This document shows, one piece after another, positions 7,318-14,944 of a DNA stretch of 16,719 bases. Position numbers and translations under genes: made by a program. Below the pieces are notes generated by a model that saw only the letters and a list, made by a program, of their open reading frames with translations, was not told the origin of the DNA and searched no databases. The stretch is taken from contig JBHEMK010000123.1 in assembly GCA_046262635.1 (NCBI GenBank), forward strand, positions 1 through 16,719, written 5' to 3'. Each line of letters starts with the position of its first letter. Position 1 is the first letter of the stretch. Source of the DNA: JBHEMK01 sp046262635. GTDB lineage: Bacteria; Actinomycetota; Thermoleophilia; Gaiellales; Gaiellaceae.

Positions 7318-8467
7318 CGAGGTCGTGGAATCGCTTGACGATCAGCCTGGGGCCGAGCTCCACCTCTCTGAGCCGCTTCACGATCCGCTCTCCCGCCCGG
7401 CCGTCGCCGTACGGATTGACGAGGTCGCGGAGGCCGGTACGGAAGCCGGGTGACACGGCACGCCGGATGCCGTCGAGGATCGCCGTTCGGTCGTCGCCCA
7501 CGTCAATCACGTTCGCCGCGCGGAGGCGACCTTCCTGGCGCGTTCCGATGTTCACGACCGGCAACCGCAACGAAGGGGCCTCAATGATCCCGGAGGAGGA
7601 GTTGCCGACCATCGCGGCGGCGCGCCGCAGCAGGGAGAAGTACGCGCGACTGCCGAGGCTCTGGACAAGGCGGGCATCCGAACGGTCGCCGACGTAGTCC
7701 CCGATGAGGCCACGGATCGCTTCTCCGCCCGGGTCGGCGTTCGGCGCGGTGAAGATCGCGGGCAGTCCGGCGGCGTCGACCGCCGCGACCAGCTCGGCCG
7801 CACGGGTTTGAACGTCCCCGGCATCGAGCGTCGCCGGATGGTAGGTCACGACGAGGGGCGGGCTGTCCAACGCGATGCCGACCCGCCGCTCGAGCTCCTC
7901 TTCGTCGAGCGGCTCGAGCTCGTCGATCGCGTCGAGGCCGGGCGCGCCGCTGACGGTGACGCGCCACCGTTCCTCTCCCAGCTGCAGGATCCGGCGCGCG
8001 TGCGGCTCCGCCGAGGCGAAGTGGAGGTGCGACAGCTTCGTCAGGGCATGCCTGATCGACTCGTCGAACGCGCCTTCGCTCGACTCGCCGCCGTGGACGT
8101 GCGCGAGCGGAATTCGCAGCGGCAGCGCGGCGACGCCTGCGGCGAGCATCTCGAACCGGTCGCCGAGCAGCAGGAGCAGGTCGGGGGGGTCCCGGTCAAA
8201 CACCTCCGCAAAGCCCTGCACACCGCGGCCGATCGCATCCGCGGCTCCTCGCGGTGAGTCCGAGTCGCTGAGCAGCTCCACGCGCGCAGAGATCGGAAAC
8301 CCGTCCGCCTCAATCTCCTCGACCGTCGAGCCGTGCGCCGGAACGAGGTGCGCACCGGAGACGTACAGGCGCAGCTCGAGATCGCCGTCGGCGGCAATTC
8401 GGCGGAGCAACGGTCTGAGGATCCCGTAGTCCGAGCGCCCGACCGTGACTACGCCGATCGTCCTCAT
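7310..8467 (-). CDS. legG: Hydrolysing NDP-HexNAc 2-epimerase, LegG/NeuC type
   Basis: This enzyme cleaves the NDP-sugar while inverting C2, releasing the free manno-configured sugar for the synthase. The 385-aa product has the GT-B fold pattern of the WecB/NeuC family. Seen: MRTIGVVTVGRSDYGILRPL at 1-20, LLLLGDRFEMLAA at 98-110, HVHGGESSEGAFDESIRHA at 123-141 with the conserved histidine and acidic residues, and a C-terminal nucleotide-binding stretch VGNSSSGIIEAPS near residue 300. RSDYG near the start is typical of the hydrolysing NeuC/LegG/PseG-like group rather than non-hydrolysing WecB. The ATG at 8467 overlaps the synthase stop as ATGA. The assignment to LegG rather than NeuC rests on the LegB neighbour. 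Confidence 0.9.
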   Translation of the reverse strand: MRTIGVVTVGRSDYGILRPLLRRIAADGDLELRLYVSGAHLVPAHGSTVEEIEADGFPISARVELLSDSDSPRGAADAIGRGVQGFAEVFDRDPPDLLLLLGDRFEMLAAGVAALPLRIPLAHVHGGESSEGAFDESIRHALTKLSHLHFASAEPHARRILQLGEERWRVTVSGAPGLDAIDELEPLDEEELERRVGIALDSPPLVVTYHPATLDAGDVQTRAAELVAAVDAAGLPAIFTAPNADPGGEAIRGLIGDYVGDRSDARLVQSLGSRAYFSLLRRAAAMVGNSSSGIIEAPSLRLPVVNIGTRQEGRLRAANVIDVGDDRTAILDGIRRAVSPGFRTGLRDLVNPYGDGRAGERIVKRLREVELGPRLIVKRFHDLDA

Positions 8468-9516
8468 TCCAAGTCGACGGGATCGAGCAGCTCGTTGCGC
8501 GCCACGTCCCGACGCAGCCGGCGGCCGACTACCTCGTCGATCCGCGAGGGCGAAATGCCGGTTCCCGGCCGGAGGGCCGTCAGCATCGCGTGCGTGAGGG
8601 CGCTCCCGGCGGCGAGATCGTCCTTCGCGGCGAGACTCCGCCGGATGACGGCCGCGTTCGCGCGCTCCGTCGCCGTTGGCCGCTTGACGCCGTCGCCGAG
8701 GGCAGCCTCGACGCGCCGCAGCCGGACAATGAGGTCCGCGAGCTCACCGGGCTCGCAGGACGCGCGATGGTCAGGCCCCGGCAAGGTGCGGTCGAGTGTC
8801 AAATGCTTCTCCAACACACACGCCCCGAGTGCGACGGCCGCGAGTGCGACCTCGTCGCCGTGCGTGTGATCCGAGTAGCCGATGGGGATGCCGAGCCGCT
8901 CACGCAACGTGGAGATCGCCCGCAGGTTCGCTTCGTCAGGCACCGCCGGGTACGCCGTCGTGCAGTGGAGGATGATGACGTCCTCCGCCCCCGCCTCGCG
9001 CACCGCGGCGACCGCCCTCTCGACCTCCGCGAGATCCGACATCCCCGTCGAGAGGATCACGGGCCGACCCCGCCGGCCGATCTCGGCGAGGAGTGCCAGA
9101 TTCGTGATCTCGCCGGAGCCGAGCTTGAACGCCGGGACGTCAAGTCCATCGAGCTCGTCGACACTCTCCACGTCGAACGCCGAGGCGACGAACACAACGC
9201 CGTGCTCCTCGCATCGGGCCTTCAGCTCGGCCAACGTGTCCCGCCCGAGCTCGAGCTCGCGCAGCATCTCGACCTGCGAGCCTGTCCAGCCGGTGGCCTT
9301 CGACTGGTAAGCCGCCTTCGCGGCCCCCGGTGCCGCGACCGACTCCGCGTGGAACGCCTGGAACTTGACCGCGTCGGCCCCGGCCCCGGCCGCTGCGTCG
9401 ATCAGCCGACGGGCCAGCGCCGGAGAGCCGTTGTGGTTTACGCCGACCTCGGCCATGACGAAGCAGGGGAGCCCGTCACCGACGGCTCGGCCGCCGATCG
9501 TCACCAAGCGGTCCAC
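8464..9516 (-). CDS. legI: Nonulosonic acid synthase, LegI/NeuB type
   Basis: This enzyme condenses a six-carbon N-acyl sugar with phosphoenolpyruvate to form the nine-carbon 2-keto acid. The product is up to 350 aa, with a TIM-barrel NeuB domain (AEVGVNHNG at 22-30, AVKFQ at 49-53, LSTGMSDL, LHCTTAYP and YSDHT motifs in order). A C-terminal SAF / antifreeze-like domain covers about residues 290-350 (RRSLAAKDDLAAG). The start is ambiguous. A GTG at 9516 directly abuts a GGAGG stretch, which leaves no normal spacer; a TTG at 9507 or GTG at 9504 lies 9-12 bases after it and fits ribosome binding better. Both keep all motifs. The 5' end overlaps the last codons of the SDR gene, so the two are coupled. 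Confidence 0.92.
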   Translation of the reverse strand: MDRLVTIGGRAVGDGLPCFVMAEVGVNHNGSPALARRLIDAAAGAGADAVKFQAFHAESVAAPGAAKAAYQSKATGWTGSQVEMLRELELGRDTLAELKARCEEHGVVFVASAFDVESVDELDGLDVPAFKLGSGEITNLALLAEIGRRGRPVILSTGMSDLAEVERAVAAVREAGAEDVIILHCTTAYPAVPDEANLRAISTLRERLGIPIGYSDHTHGDEVALAAVALGACVLEKHLTLDRTLPGPDHRASCEPGELADLIVRLRRVEAALGDGVKRPTATERANAAVIRRSLAAKDDLAAGSALTHAMLTALRPGTGISPSRIDEVVGRRLRRDVARNELLDPVDLE

Positions 9517-10271
9517 CCTCCGTCGATGACGAGGTTCTGGCCGGTCACGTAGGCCGAGAGATCGCTCGCGAGGTAGGCGACCGCTCCCTTCACGTCTTCC
9601 TCGGTCCCCATCCGGCCGAGGGGGGTCCGCGACCTGTAGCGGTCGAGGAACTCCGCCGGCTGACCCCGCTCGACGCCGCCGGGAGAGATGGCATTCACCC
9701 TGACGCGGGGAGCAAGAGCTGTGGCGAGATACCGCACGAGCTGGACGAGTCCTCCCTTGGACGCACCGTAGGCCGCCGGATTGCCCATCCCTGTGCTCTC
9801 GTAGAGGCCGAAATCCGGGCCGACGAGTCCGTAGATCGAGCCGAAGAAAACGACCGAGCCGTGTCCGGAGGCCGCAAGCGCGTCACGCGCTTCGTGCACG
9901 AGCACGAAGGCCGACGTGAGGTTCACGCGCAGCGCCGCGTCCCACGCTTCCACCGTCTGCTCGGCGAACGGAACGCTCCAGCCAGGCAGGTCCTCCTGCC
10001 CGACGAGCGCCGCGCAGTGGATCAGGACGTCGAGGCCGCCGTGTCGCTCGGCTGCTTCGCGGATCGCCTGCCGTGCCGCCGGTTCGTCGGCGAGGTCGGT
10101 GCGGATCGTCTCCGGGCCGCCCTGGCGGTCGGCGACGAGGACGGCCGCGCCGAGCTCGGACAGCGCCTCGACGCACGCGCGCCCGAGGTGCCCCGCGCCA
10201 CCGGCGACGAGCGCGCGGCGGCCGCTCAGGTCGCCCAGCTCACGTAAGACCCGCCTCGACAGTTCCGCCAT
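9501..10271 (-). CDS. ptmA: PtmA-like short-chain dehydrogenase/reductase
   Basis: This is a classical SDR of 256 aa. It has a cofactor loop LVAGGAGHLGRACVEAL at residues 21-37, a structural DVLIHCAALVG at 81-91, a catalytic serine in FFGSIYG at 142-148, the active-site pair Tyr168 and Lys172 in AAYGASKGG, and NAISPGGVERGQP after it. The insertion between serine and tyrosine (GLVGPDFGLYESTGMGNPA) is the form seen in PtmA proteins of flagellin-glycan and Leg loci. The ATG at 10271 is chosen; a GTG at 10274 is immediately upstream and equally possible. The gene follows the GT2 gene by about 33 bases and overlaps legI. PtmA in Campylobacter is required for legionaminic acid formation upstream of the GDP-sugar; here it might alternatively reduce the 4-keto product of LegB. 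Confidence 0.8.
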   Translation of the reverse strand: MAELSRRVLRELGDLSGRRALVAGGAGHLGRACVEALSELGAAVLVADRQGGPETIRTDLADEPAARQAIREAAERHGGLDVLIHCAALVGQEDLPGWSVPFAEQTVEAWDAALRVNLTSAFVLVHEARDALAASGHGSVVFFGSIYGLVGPDFGLYESTGMGNPAAYGASKGGLVQLVRYLATALAPRVRVNAISPGGVERGQPAEFLDRYRSRTPLGRMGTEEDVKGAVAYLASDLSAYVTGQNLVIDGGWTAW

Positions 10272-10304
10272 CACGGACGATGGTACTTCCGGGATCTGAA
10301 GGAT

Positions 10305-11129
10305 CTATGTTCGACCGGGCCGACGCCGAAGACGGGCGAGAAGGCCCCCCACGTCGCCGGTTCGAACGTAGCGCCAGACGGCGAGCCCTCGTGCCACCGA
10401 CCGCCTGCGCTCGGGCAGTGAGCGGAGGTACATCGGCGAGAAGTAGCGGCCCCCATGGCGGCGGCTCGCACGATGCGTCTCAGCCCAGAATCGCTCGTAC
10501 GACGCGACGGTTTTCGAGTCGGGCTGAAACCTGAACCCCGCGAGAATCCCGTCGATGCGCCGGATCTCGTAGCGCGCGCCGATCCTCAGCCAGAGCTCGT
10601 AGTCCATCGCGTACCGGAAGCCAGCGTCGACGCCGCCGACGCCCTCGAACGCCTCGCGGGTGAAGAACGCGCTCGGCTGTGCAATCAGGTTCCGCACCTC
10701 GAGCAGCTCGCGATAGTCGTACGGCCGAGCGCCGACGTCCTTGATGGTCGCTCCACCCTCGTCGAGCTGGCGCCAGCCGCCGTAGACGAGCGCCGCGCCC
10801 GACTCTTGCAGCGCGGCGACGGCCGCGGAGAGCGCCCCGGGGAGGTAGACGTCATCTGCGTTGAGCCATGCAAAGATCTCGCCCGATGACATCCCGAAAC
10901 CCTTGTTGAGCGCGTCGGCCTGGCCTCGATCGGGCTCCGAGATCCAGCGCACCCGCGCGTGCCGCCGCAGAACGTCGAGCGTGCCGTCCGTCGAGCCGCC
11001 GTCGATGACGATGTGCTCGATGCGCGGGTAGTCCTGCTCGGCGACGCTCCGGATCGCCTCCTCGACGTACCGCACCTGGTTCAAGGAGGGCGTGACGACA
11101 GATACCAGGGGCTCCCGCTCGTCAGCCAC
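10305..11129 (-). CDS. GT2 family glycosyltransferase
   Basis: This is a soluble inverting glycosyltransferase of 274 aa with a GT-A fold. Seen: VSVVTPSLNQVRYVEEAIRS at 9-28, the donor-binding VIDGGSTDGT at 41-50, GQADALNKGF at 69-78, the DxD-type NADD at 90-93, and AMDYELWLRIG further on, which supplies the acceptor-side acidic residue. It resembles the group with SLNQ...IEHIVIDGGSTDGT found in polysaccharide loci. The GTG at 11129 is preferred to an upstream ATG at 11201. It overlaps the stop codon of the decayed upstream gene (shared GTGGCTGA), and the extra N-terminal residues would be unlike the family. It is now the first intact gene of the leftward operon. Donor and acceptor are unknown. 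Confidence 0.85.
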   Translation of the reverse strand: MADEREPLVSVVTPSLNQVRYVEEAIRSVAEQDYPRIEHIVIDGGSTDGTLDVLRRHARVRWISEPDRGQADALNKGFGMSSGEIFAWLNADDVYLPGALSAAVAALQESGAALVYGGWRQLDEGGATIKDVGARPYDYRELLEVRNLIAQPSAFFTREAFEGVGGVDAGFRYAMDYELWLRIGARYEIRRIDGILAGFRFQPDSKTVASYERFWAETHRASRRHGGRYFSPMYLRSLPERRRSVARGLAVWRYVRTGDVGGLLARLRRRPGRT

Positions 11130-11660
11130 GGCCAACCCTGCGAACCGGACGCAGCAGCGGGAGCTCCGAGCCGGTCCGGTAGAGCGCCCGGAGGAGGGCA
11201 AGGGCGAAGCAACGCAGATCGTCGAGGCACGCGTGCTGCCGGACGTCGCTCACGCGAAGCGCCGGCGCGGCGCTCCGAAGATGCGCCGAGCCGTGATCTG
11301 GCGGGCCTTTACTCGATCGCGAACGTCGAGCCGAAAGGATCCCACGTGCTTCTCCGCGAACGAGAGGTATCCGGCCGCCCGGTCGCGGTGCATCGCGTGT
11401 CAACCCCGGGGCCGGATCTCGATCTGCGCGAACCCTGGCTCGAGAACGAGCGGCGAAGAAGGCCCAGACCCCGGCCGCCGCGGGCAACCGGAGTTTCGGC
11501 GGAGCCTCGTCGGGATCGGCAGCACCCGTCCACGCGGAGTGCCCCCATCCGGGAGCTCGATGAACCTCGGGGCGTCGTGTGCGATCTCGAGTGCCACTGG
11601 CTCAGCAACATACTCGCCGGATCGATCTCCGCCAATCCCGCAGATGGCCCGGCTATCCTT
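11122..11660 (-). pseudogene. Decayed GT2 glycosyltransferase, third paralogue
   Basis: No intact gene fits here, but minus-strand translation across frames gives the C-terminal half of the same GT2 family as the two plus-strand genes at 13236-14929. One frame reads LVLEPGFAQIEIRP, then an in-frame TGA near 11401, then AAGYLSFAEKHVGSFRLDV and ARQITARRI. These match GYREIAIQP, DGYRSFLAKHLRYLRL and AGEITGRRS of the intact gene. After a stop near 11252 the homology continues in another frame: LALLRALYRTGSELPLLR against LALLWSAYSTAAEFALLR, ending at the TGA at 11122. At least one nonsense change and one frameshift are therefore present. Its stop overlaps the start of the next gene, a relic of translational coupling. 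The left limit is firm; the right limit is approximate, and the N-terminal GT domain was not recognised. Confidence 0.6.
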
Positions 11661-11671
11661 GCCCGTCGATG
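11654..11671 (+). promoter_or_regulatory. Possible -10 element before rightward operon
   Basis: TATCCT at 11654-11659 fits the TAnnnT pattern of an actinobacterial -10 box. It sits 9 bases before an ATG at 11669, a spacing that would give a leaderless or nearly leaderless transcript. No convincing -35 box is seen. It lies in the only stretch between the two divergent remnants, where a rightward promoter is expected. This is a weak call from one hexamer in a GC-rich background; no comparable box was found for the leftward operon. Confidence 0.2.
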
Positions 11672-11971
11672 AGGGGCGTGGAGGTGATGCCGACCGCGGT
11701 TATTGCGCCTGCAGCGGACGCCAGGATCGATCTCTCAGTCGTGATCCCGTACCGAGACGGGGAGGCTTCGATCGAGCGGGCCCTCCTCGACGCGCGCCAC
11801 GGCCTCGAGACCGCGGCCGTCCAGGGCGAGGCCGTCGTCGGCGGCAGGGTCCCGGTGTACCGCTGGGCCGCGATCGCGCTGCAGGCGGCTTTCGCTCCGT
11901 CCGCCCTCAGCACCCTCGGGTTGAGCGTGCACGCCACCCTCCGTTGTCGCACCGAGACGCGCGACGGATGA
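11669..11971 (+). pseudogene. Internally shortened GT2 remnant
   Basis: This short open frame starts with an ATG at 11669 or, after a good GGAGGTG ribosome site, at 11687 (94 aa). It begins like a GT2 enzyme with LSVVIPYRDGEASIERALLD, then jumps to an unrelated-looking tail containing VYRWAAIALQAAF. The donor-binding and DxD motifs that should follow are missing, and no other frame supplies them. This looks like an in-frame deletion of about 200 codons. The TGA at 11969-11971 overlaps the ATG of the membrane-protein gene (ATGA), so the remnant may still help translate the next gene. It could alternatively be a small functional leader protein, but nothing supports that. Confidence 0.5.
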
Positions 11972-13239
11972 TGCCGGAGGCGACAGCTGCGATGGGCGGT
12001 GCGCAAAGACACCTTCGCGGCCTTGCGTTCGTGCGCCGCGAGTGGCGGCTGCTGGCCTCCGCTCTCATCTGGGTTGTGTTCATCCTCAACTTCAACAGCC
12101 TGGCGATCGCGAGCGGCGACGAGAGCGTTCAGCTCCGTTTCGTCGAGCGGCTCTACGGCGACGCACCGAACGCGCTGGGCTACTACTTCGGGCTCGGGCT
12201 GGTCGAGGCGCCATTCTATGGAATCGGGAAGCTGCTCGATCACACTGGCTTGCACACGCTCGCCGGTAAGGCGGTGGAGACCGCAACGATCGCGCTCGGC
12301 CTCGGCTTGCTCACGACGCTCGCGTGGCCGCTGCTTGCCACGGTCATCCGTGGGCTGCGGCTGCCGGCGGCCGGTTTCGCGATTCTCGCGGCGGCGTTCG
12401 GTACCCCCTTCTTCTACTACGCGACGTTCGTGCCCGGAAAGAACCACGCCATCGACGGGCTCCTGTTCGCCGGTGTGATTTTCCTCGCCTATCGGTACTT
12501 CCGCTCGGGACAACCGGAGCGGTGGCTCCCGTACGCGCTCGGGGCGTTGTTCGGGCTCGCCTGCACGGTCCGCTACTTCAACGGTGCGGAGGCCGTCGCT
12601 CTGGTGCTCGTCCTCGTCTGGTGGCGCCGCTGGCGACACGCCGCAGAAATCGCGGCCACAGCCGCAGCCGTCTGCCTCGTGCTCTTCCTGATCCCGCGGC
12701 TGCTCGGAGTATCCGTGTTCTCGAGCGGAAACTACAGCACCGACGTCGTCGTATTCGCGCCGCTCAATCCTCTGCGGATGCTCTTCACCAACCACCGTGG
12801 CTACTTCCTGTGGTCGCCCGTCAGCGCGCTCGCCGTCATCGGTCTTGTGCTCCTCTTCCGGCGGCGGCCGGAACACCGCCACTTCCTCTGGGCCTTGACG
12901 GCGATGTCAGTGGCGCTGATGGGCGCCTACGCGCTCGTACCGTTCTGGGACGGGACGTGGGCCTTCGGGCAGCGCTTCTTCACGCCGCTCTTTCCGGTCG
13001 TTGCCATCGGGCTCGCCGGGCTCATCGACGCGGTGCCACGGACAGCGGTAGCAGCCGCGACGGTCGCCGCCGCCTGGTCGCTCTACCTCGCCTTCAACCT
13101 CGTCATCATCGGTGGGCCGCAGTACGTCGCCGACACGCCAGGCGGAGTCAGCGACGTCGCGCTCATCCCGCCGCGAACGCACACGTCAGTGGGCGCCTAC
13201 CTCTGGGGGCTTCGCCACAAGTCGCTGCTGCTCCGGTGA
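11968..13239 (+). CDS. Polytopic membrane protein, GT-C/ArnT-like glycosyltransferase
   Basis: This is a 423-aa integral membrane protein with about ten hydrophobic segments (for example 29-48, 106-127, 135-153, 164-176, 187-220 and more to residue 390). After the first helix an extracytoplasmic-type loop carries IASGDESVQLRF at 47-58. The acidic pair D51-E52 is where GT-C enzymes such as ArnT/PMT family members have their catalytic aspartate. Such proteins use a lipid-linked sugar phosphate at the outer membrane face. The start is the ATG at 11968, overlapping the upstream stop as ATGA; ATGs at 11971 and 11992 are alternatives. The next gene starts inside its stop codon (GTGA), so it is the first intact gene of the rightward operon. 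No substrate can be given. Confidence 0.75.
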   Translation: MMPEATAAMGGAQRHLRGLAFVRREWRLLASALIWVVFILNFNSLAIASGDESVQLRFVERLYGDAPNALGYYFGLGLVEAPFYGIGKLLDHTGLHTLAGKAVETATIALGLGLLTTLAWPLLATVIRGLRLPAAGFAILAAAFGTPFFYYATFVPGKNHAIDGLLFAGVIFLAYRYFRSGQPERWLPYALGALFGLACTVRYFNGAEAVALVLVLVWWRRWRHAAEIAATAAAVCLVLFLIPRLLGVSVFSSGNYSTDVVVFAPLNPLRMLFTNHRGYFLWSPVSALAVIGLVLLFRRRPEHRHFLWALTAMSVALMGAYALVPFWDGTWAFGQRFFTPLFPVVAIGLAGLIDAVPRTAVAAATVAAAWSLYLAFNLVIIGGPQYVADTPGGVSDVALIPPRTHTSVGAYLWGLRHKSLLLR

Positions 13240-14051
13240 CGGCGGCCGGGCGCAGCGCGGACTCGAAGCTCCCTGTCACCGCCGTTGTCGCGAGCCGCAA
13301 CGAGGCCGCCGAGCTCGCGCGCTGCTTGCCGACACTCGCATTCTGCGACGAGGTGATCGTGATCGACGTCGATTCGTCCGACGAGACCCCGCGAACCGCC
13401 GAAGCCCACGGCGCGCGAGTCGTCCGACACGGGTTCGTCCCGATCGCCGAGTGGGCGAGGATCTCGGTCGTGCCGGCGGCCCGGCATTCGTGGATCCTGC
13501 TGACGGATCCCGACGAGGAGATTCCGGGCGCGCTGGCGGACGAGGTCGCGACGACACTCTCCTCGATTCCCGACGACGTCGCGATCGTCTGGGCGCCGAT
13601 TCAGTTCTTCTTCGGCTGCCGGGCGCTACGAGGGACCGTCTGGGGCGGCGAAAACCGCCGCCGGTTCCTCGTCCGACGCGAGGGCGTCGAGCTGGGGAAG
13701 ACCGTGTTCGGCGGCACGCAGCTCCGCGAGGGCTTCCGCTCGCTCGAGCTACCGTTCCGCCCCGAGACCGCCATCCGCCACCACTGGGTGTCCGGCTACC
13801 GCGACTGGCTCGGCAAGCACCGCCGCTACCTGGCGCTCGACCGCAACGCGAGGCGCCGGGCCGGCGAGGTGACCGGCCTGCGGGCGGTTGCCGGCCGGCC
13901 GGCGCGGAGCTTCTACGATTCCTTCGTGGTCAAGAAGGGCTACCGCGATGGACTCACCGGGCTCGGTCTTAGCATGCTCTGGGCGCTCTATTCGGCAGCG
14001 TCCGAGATCGCCCTGCTTCGCGAGCTACGGCGCCCCCGGTCGTGGGGGTAA
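13236..14051 (+). CDS. GT2 glycosyltransferase, WaaE/KdtX-like, tandem copy 1
   Basis: This 271-aa soluble GT-A enzyme has LPVTAVVASRNEAAELARCL at 12-31, FCDEVIVIDVDSSDETP at 36-52, a metal-binding DPDEEIP at 91-97, a conserved GTVWGGENRRRFLVRR segment, and a C-terminal tail DGLTGLGLSMLWALYSAASE ending in IALLRELRR. It belongs to the LPS-type GT2 group in which VDSxSxDxT replaces the usual VDDGSxD. The GTG at 13236 overlaps the membrane-protein stop (GTGA). It is clearly paralogous to the next gene along its whole length, and to the decayed gene at 11122-11660. A soluble GT2 coupled to a GT-C protein suggests a shared short glycan, but the sugar is not known. Confidence 0.88.
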   Translation: MTAAGRSADSKLPVTAVVASRNEAAELARCLPTLAFCDEVIVIDVDSSDETPRTAEAHGARVVRHGFVPIAEWARISVVPAARHSWILLTDPDEEIPGALADEVATTLSSIPDDVAIVWAPIQFFFGCRALRGTVWGGENRRRFLVRREGVELGKTVFGGTQLREGFRSLELPFRPETAIRHHWVSGYRDWLGKHRRYLALDRNARRRAGEVTGLRAVAGRPARSFYDSFVVKKGYRDGLTGLGLSMLWALYSAASEIALLRELRRPRSWG

Positions 14052-14929
14052 CGTCCTCCGAGCGACTGCCGGTCACGGCAATCGTTGCGAGTCACAACGA
14101 GGCGAGGCTTCTGCCTGGATGTCTCGCAGGGCTCGCGTTCTGCGACGAGCTGATCGTGATCGACATCGACTCGAGCGACGACACCACAGCCGTCGCGAAG
14201 AGCCACGGCGCACGTGTCATACACCATGCGTGGGTGCCGATCGGCGAGCAGGCACGCGCGCAGGCAATCGTGGAGGCGCGGCACGACTGGCTGCTGATCC
14301 GCGACCCCGACGAAGTCATTCCGCCCGGTCTCGCGGCGGACACGATCCGTTTGTTCCCGACGATCGAGGAGGACGTCGCCGTGGTGACGGCTCCGATTCA
14401 GCGGTATTTCGCGTCACGACCGCTGCGCGGCGGTGTGTGGGGCGGCGTCAAGTGCGACCGGCTCCTCGCGCGACGGGACGCTGTCGAATTCCAGACGGGC
14501 GTCCACAGCAAGCTCGTGCGGAGGCCCGGCTACCGAGAAATCGCGATCCAGCCCAGCGCGGCCAACGTGATGGCGCATTACTGGGTCGACGGCTACCGAT
14601 CGTTCCTCGCGAAACACCTGCGCTACCTGCGCCTCGAGGGCGCCGACCGCGCGCTCGCGGGCGAGATCACCGGTCGCCGTTCGCTCGTCGCGATGCCGTG
14701 GCGCAGCTTCCGCGACAGCTTTGTGCGCAAGCGCGGCTACCTCGACGGTCCGCGCGGACTCTCGCTCGCGCTCCTTTGGAGCGCCTACAGCACCGCTGCG
14801 GAGTTCGCACTCCTCAGGGAGCTTCGCCGTCGCGGCTCACGCCGATCTGCCGATCCTCTCGATCGTCACAGGGACGAAGCCGGGGTAGCGGGAGACGCTG
14901 GCGACGAGGAGACACCGGACCGCGCTTAG
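14042..14929 (+). CDS. GT2 glycosyltransferase, WaaE/KdtX-like, tandem copy 2
   Basis: This 295-aa product is similar end to end to the preceding gene: LPVTAIVASHNEARLLPGCL at 9-28, FCDELIVIDIDSSDDTT at 33-49, DPDEVIP at 88-94, RGGVWGGVKCDRLLARR, and YSTAAEFALLRELRRRG near the C-terminus. It differs by an extra charged tail of about 25 residues (DRHRDEAGVAGDAGDEETPD). The GTG at 14042 lies 10 bases inside the upstream gene; the conserved LPVTA motif begins nine residues later, as in copy 1. It ends with TAG at 14927-14929, only 15 bases from the convergent stop of the next minus-strand gene. The tandem arrangement points to local duplication and divergence, with two related but probably different acceptors. 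Confidence 0.88.
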   Translation: MGVTSSERLPVTAIVASHNEARLLPGCLAGLAFCDELIVIDIDSSDDTTAVAKSHGARVIHHAWVPIGEQARAQAIVEARHDWLLIRDPDEVIPPGLAADTIRLFPTIEEDVAVVTAPIQRYFASRPLRGGVWGGVKCDRLLARRDAVEFQTGVHSKLVRRPGYREIAIQPSAANVMAHYWVDGYRSFLAKHLRYLRLEGADRALAGEITGRRSLVAMPWRSFRDSFVRKRGYLDGPRGLSLALLWSAYSTAAEFALLRELRRRGSRRSADPLDRHRDEAGVAGDAGDEETPDRA

Positions 14930-14944
14930 GCGGCCTCCGCGAAG

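Noticed and set aside
11092..11967. Long plus-strand extension upstream of the membrane-protein gene in the same frame
   Set aside because: It is Arg/Pro/Gly-rich with no motifs and overlaps the GT2 gene and both remnants. The ATGA overlap at 11968 marks a better start.
11653..12882. 409-codon minus-strand open frame opposite the membrane protein
   Set aside because: Its composition (Glu, Arg and Asp rich, no motifs) is that of an antisense shadow. The plus strand encodes clear membrane helices.
12324..13235. Plus-strand open frame running into the first tandem GT2 gene
   Set aside because: It is a shadow of the membrane-protein gene in another frame, arginine-rich and without motifs. The GTG at 13236 is the natural start.
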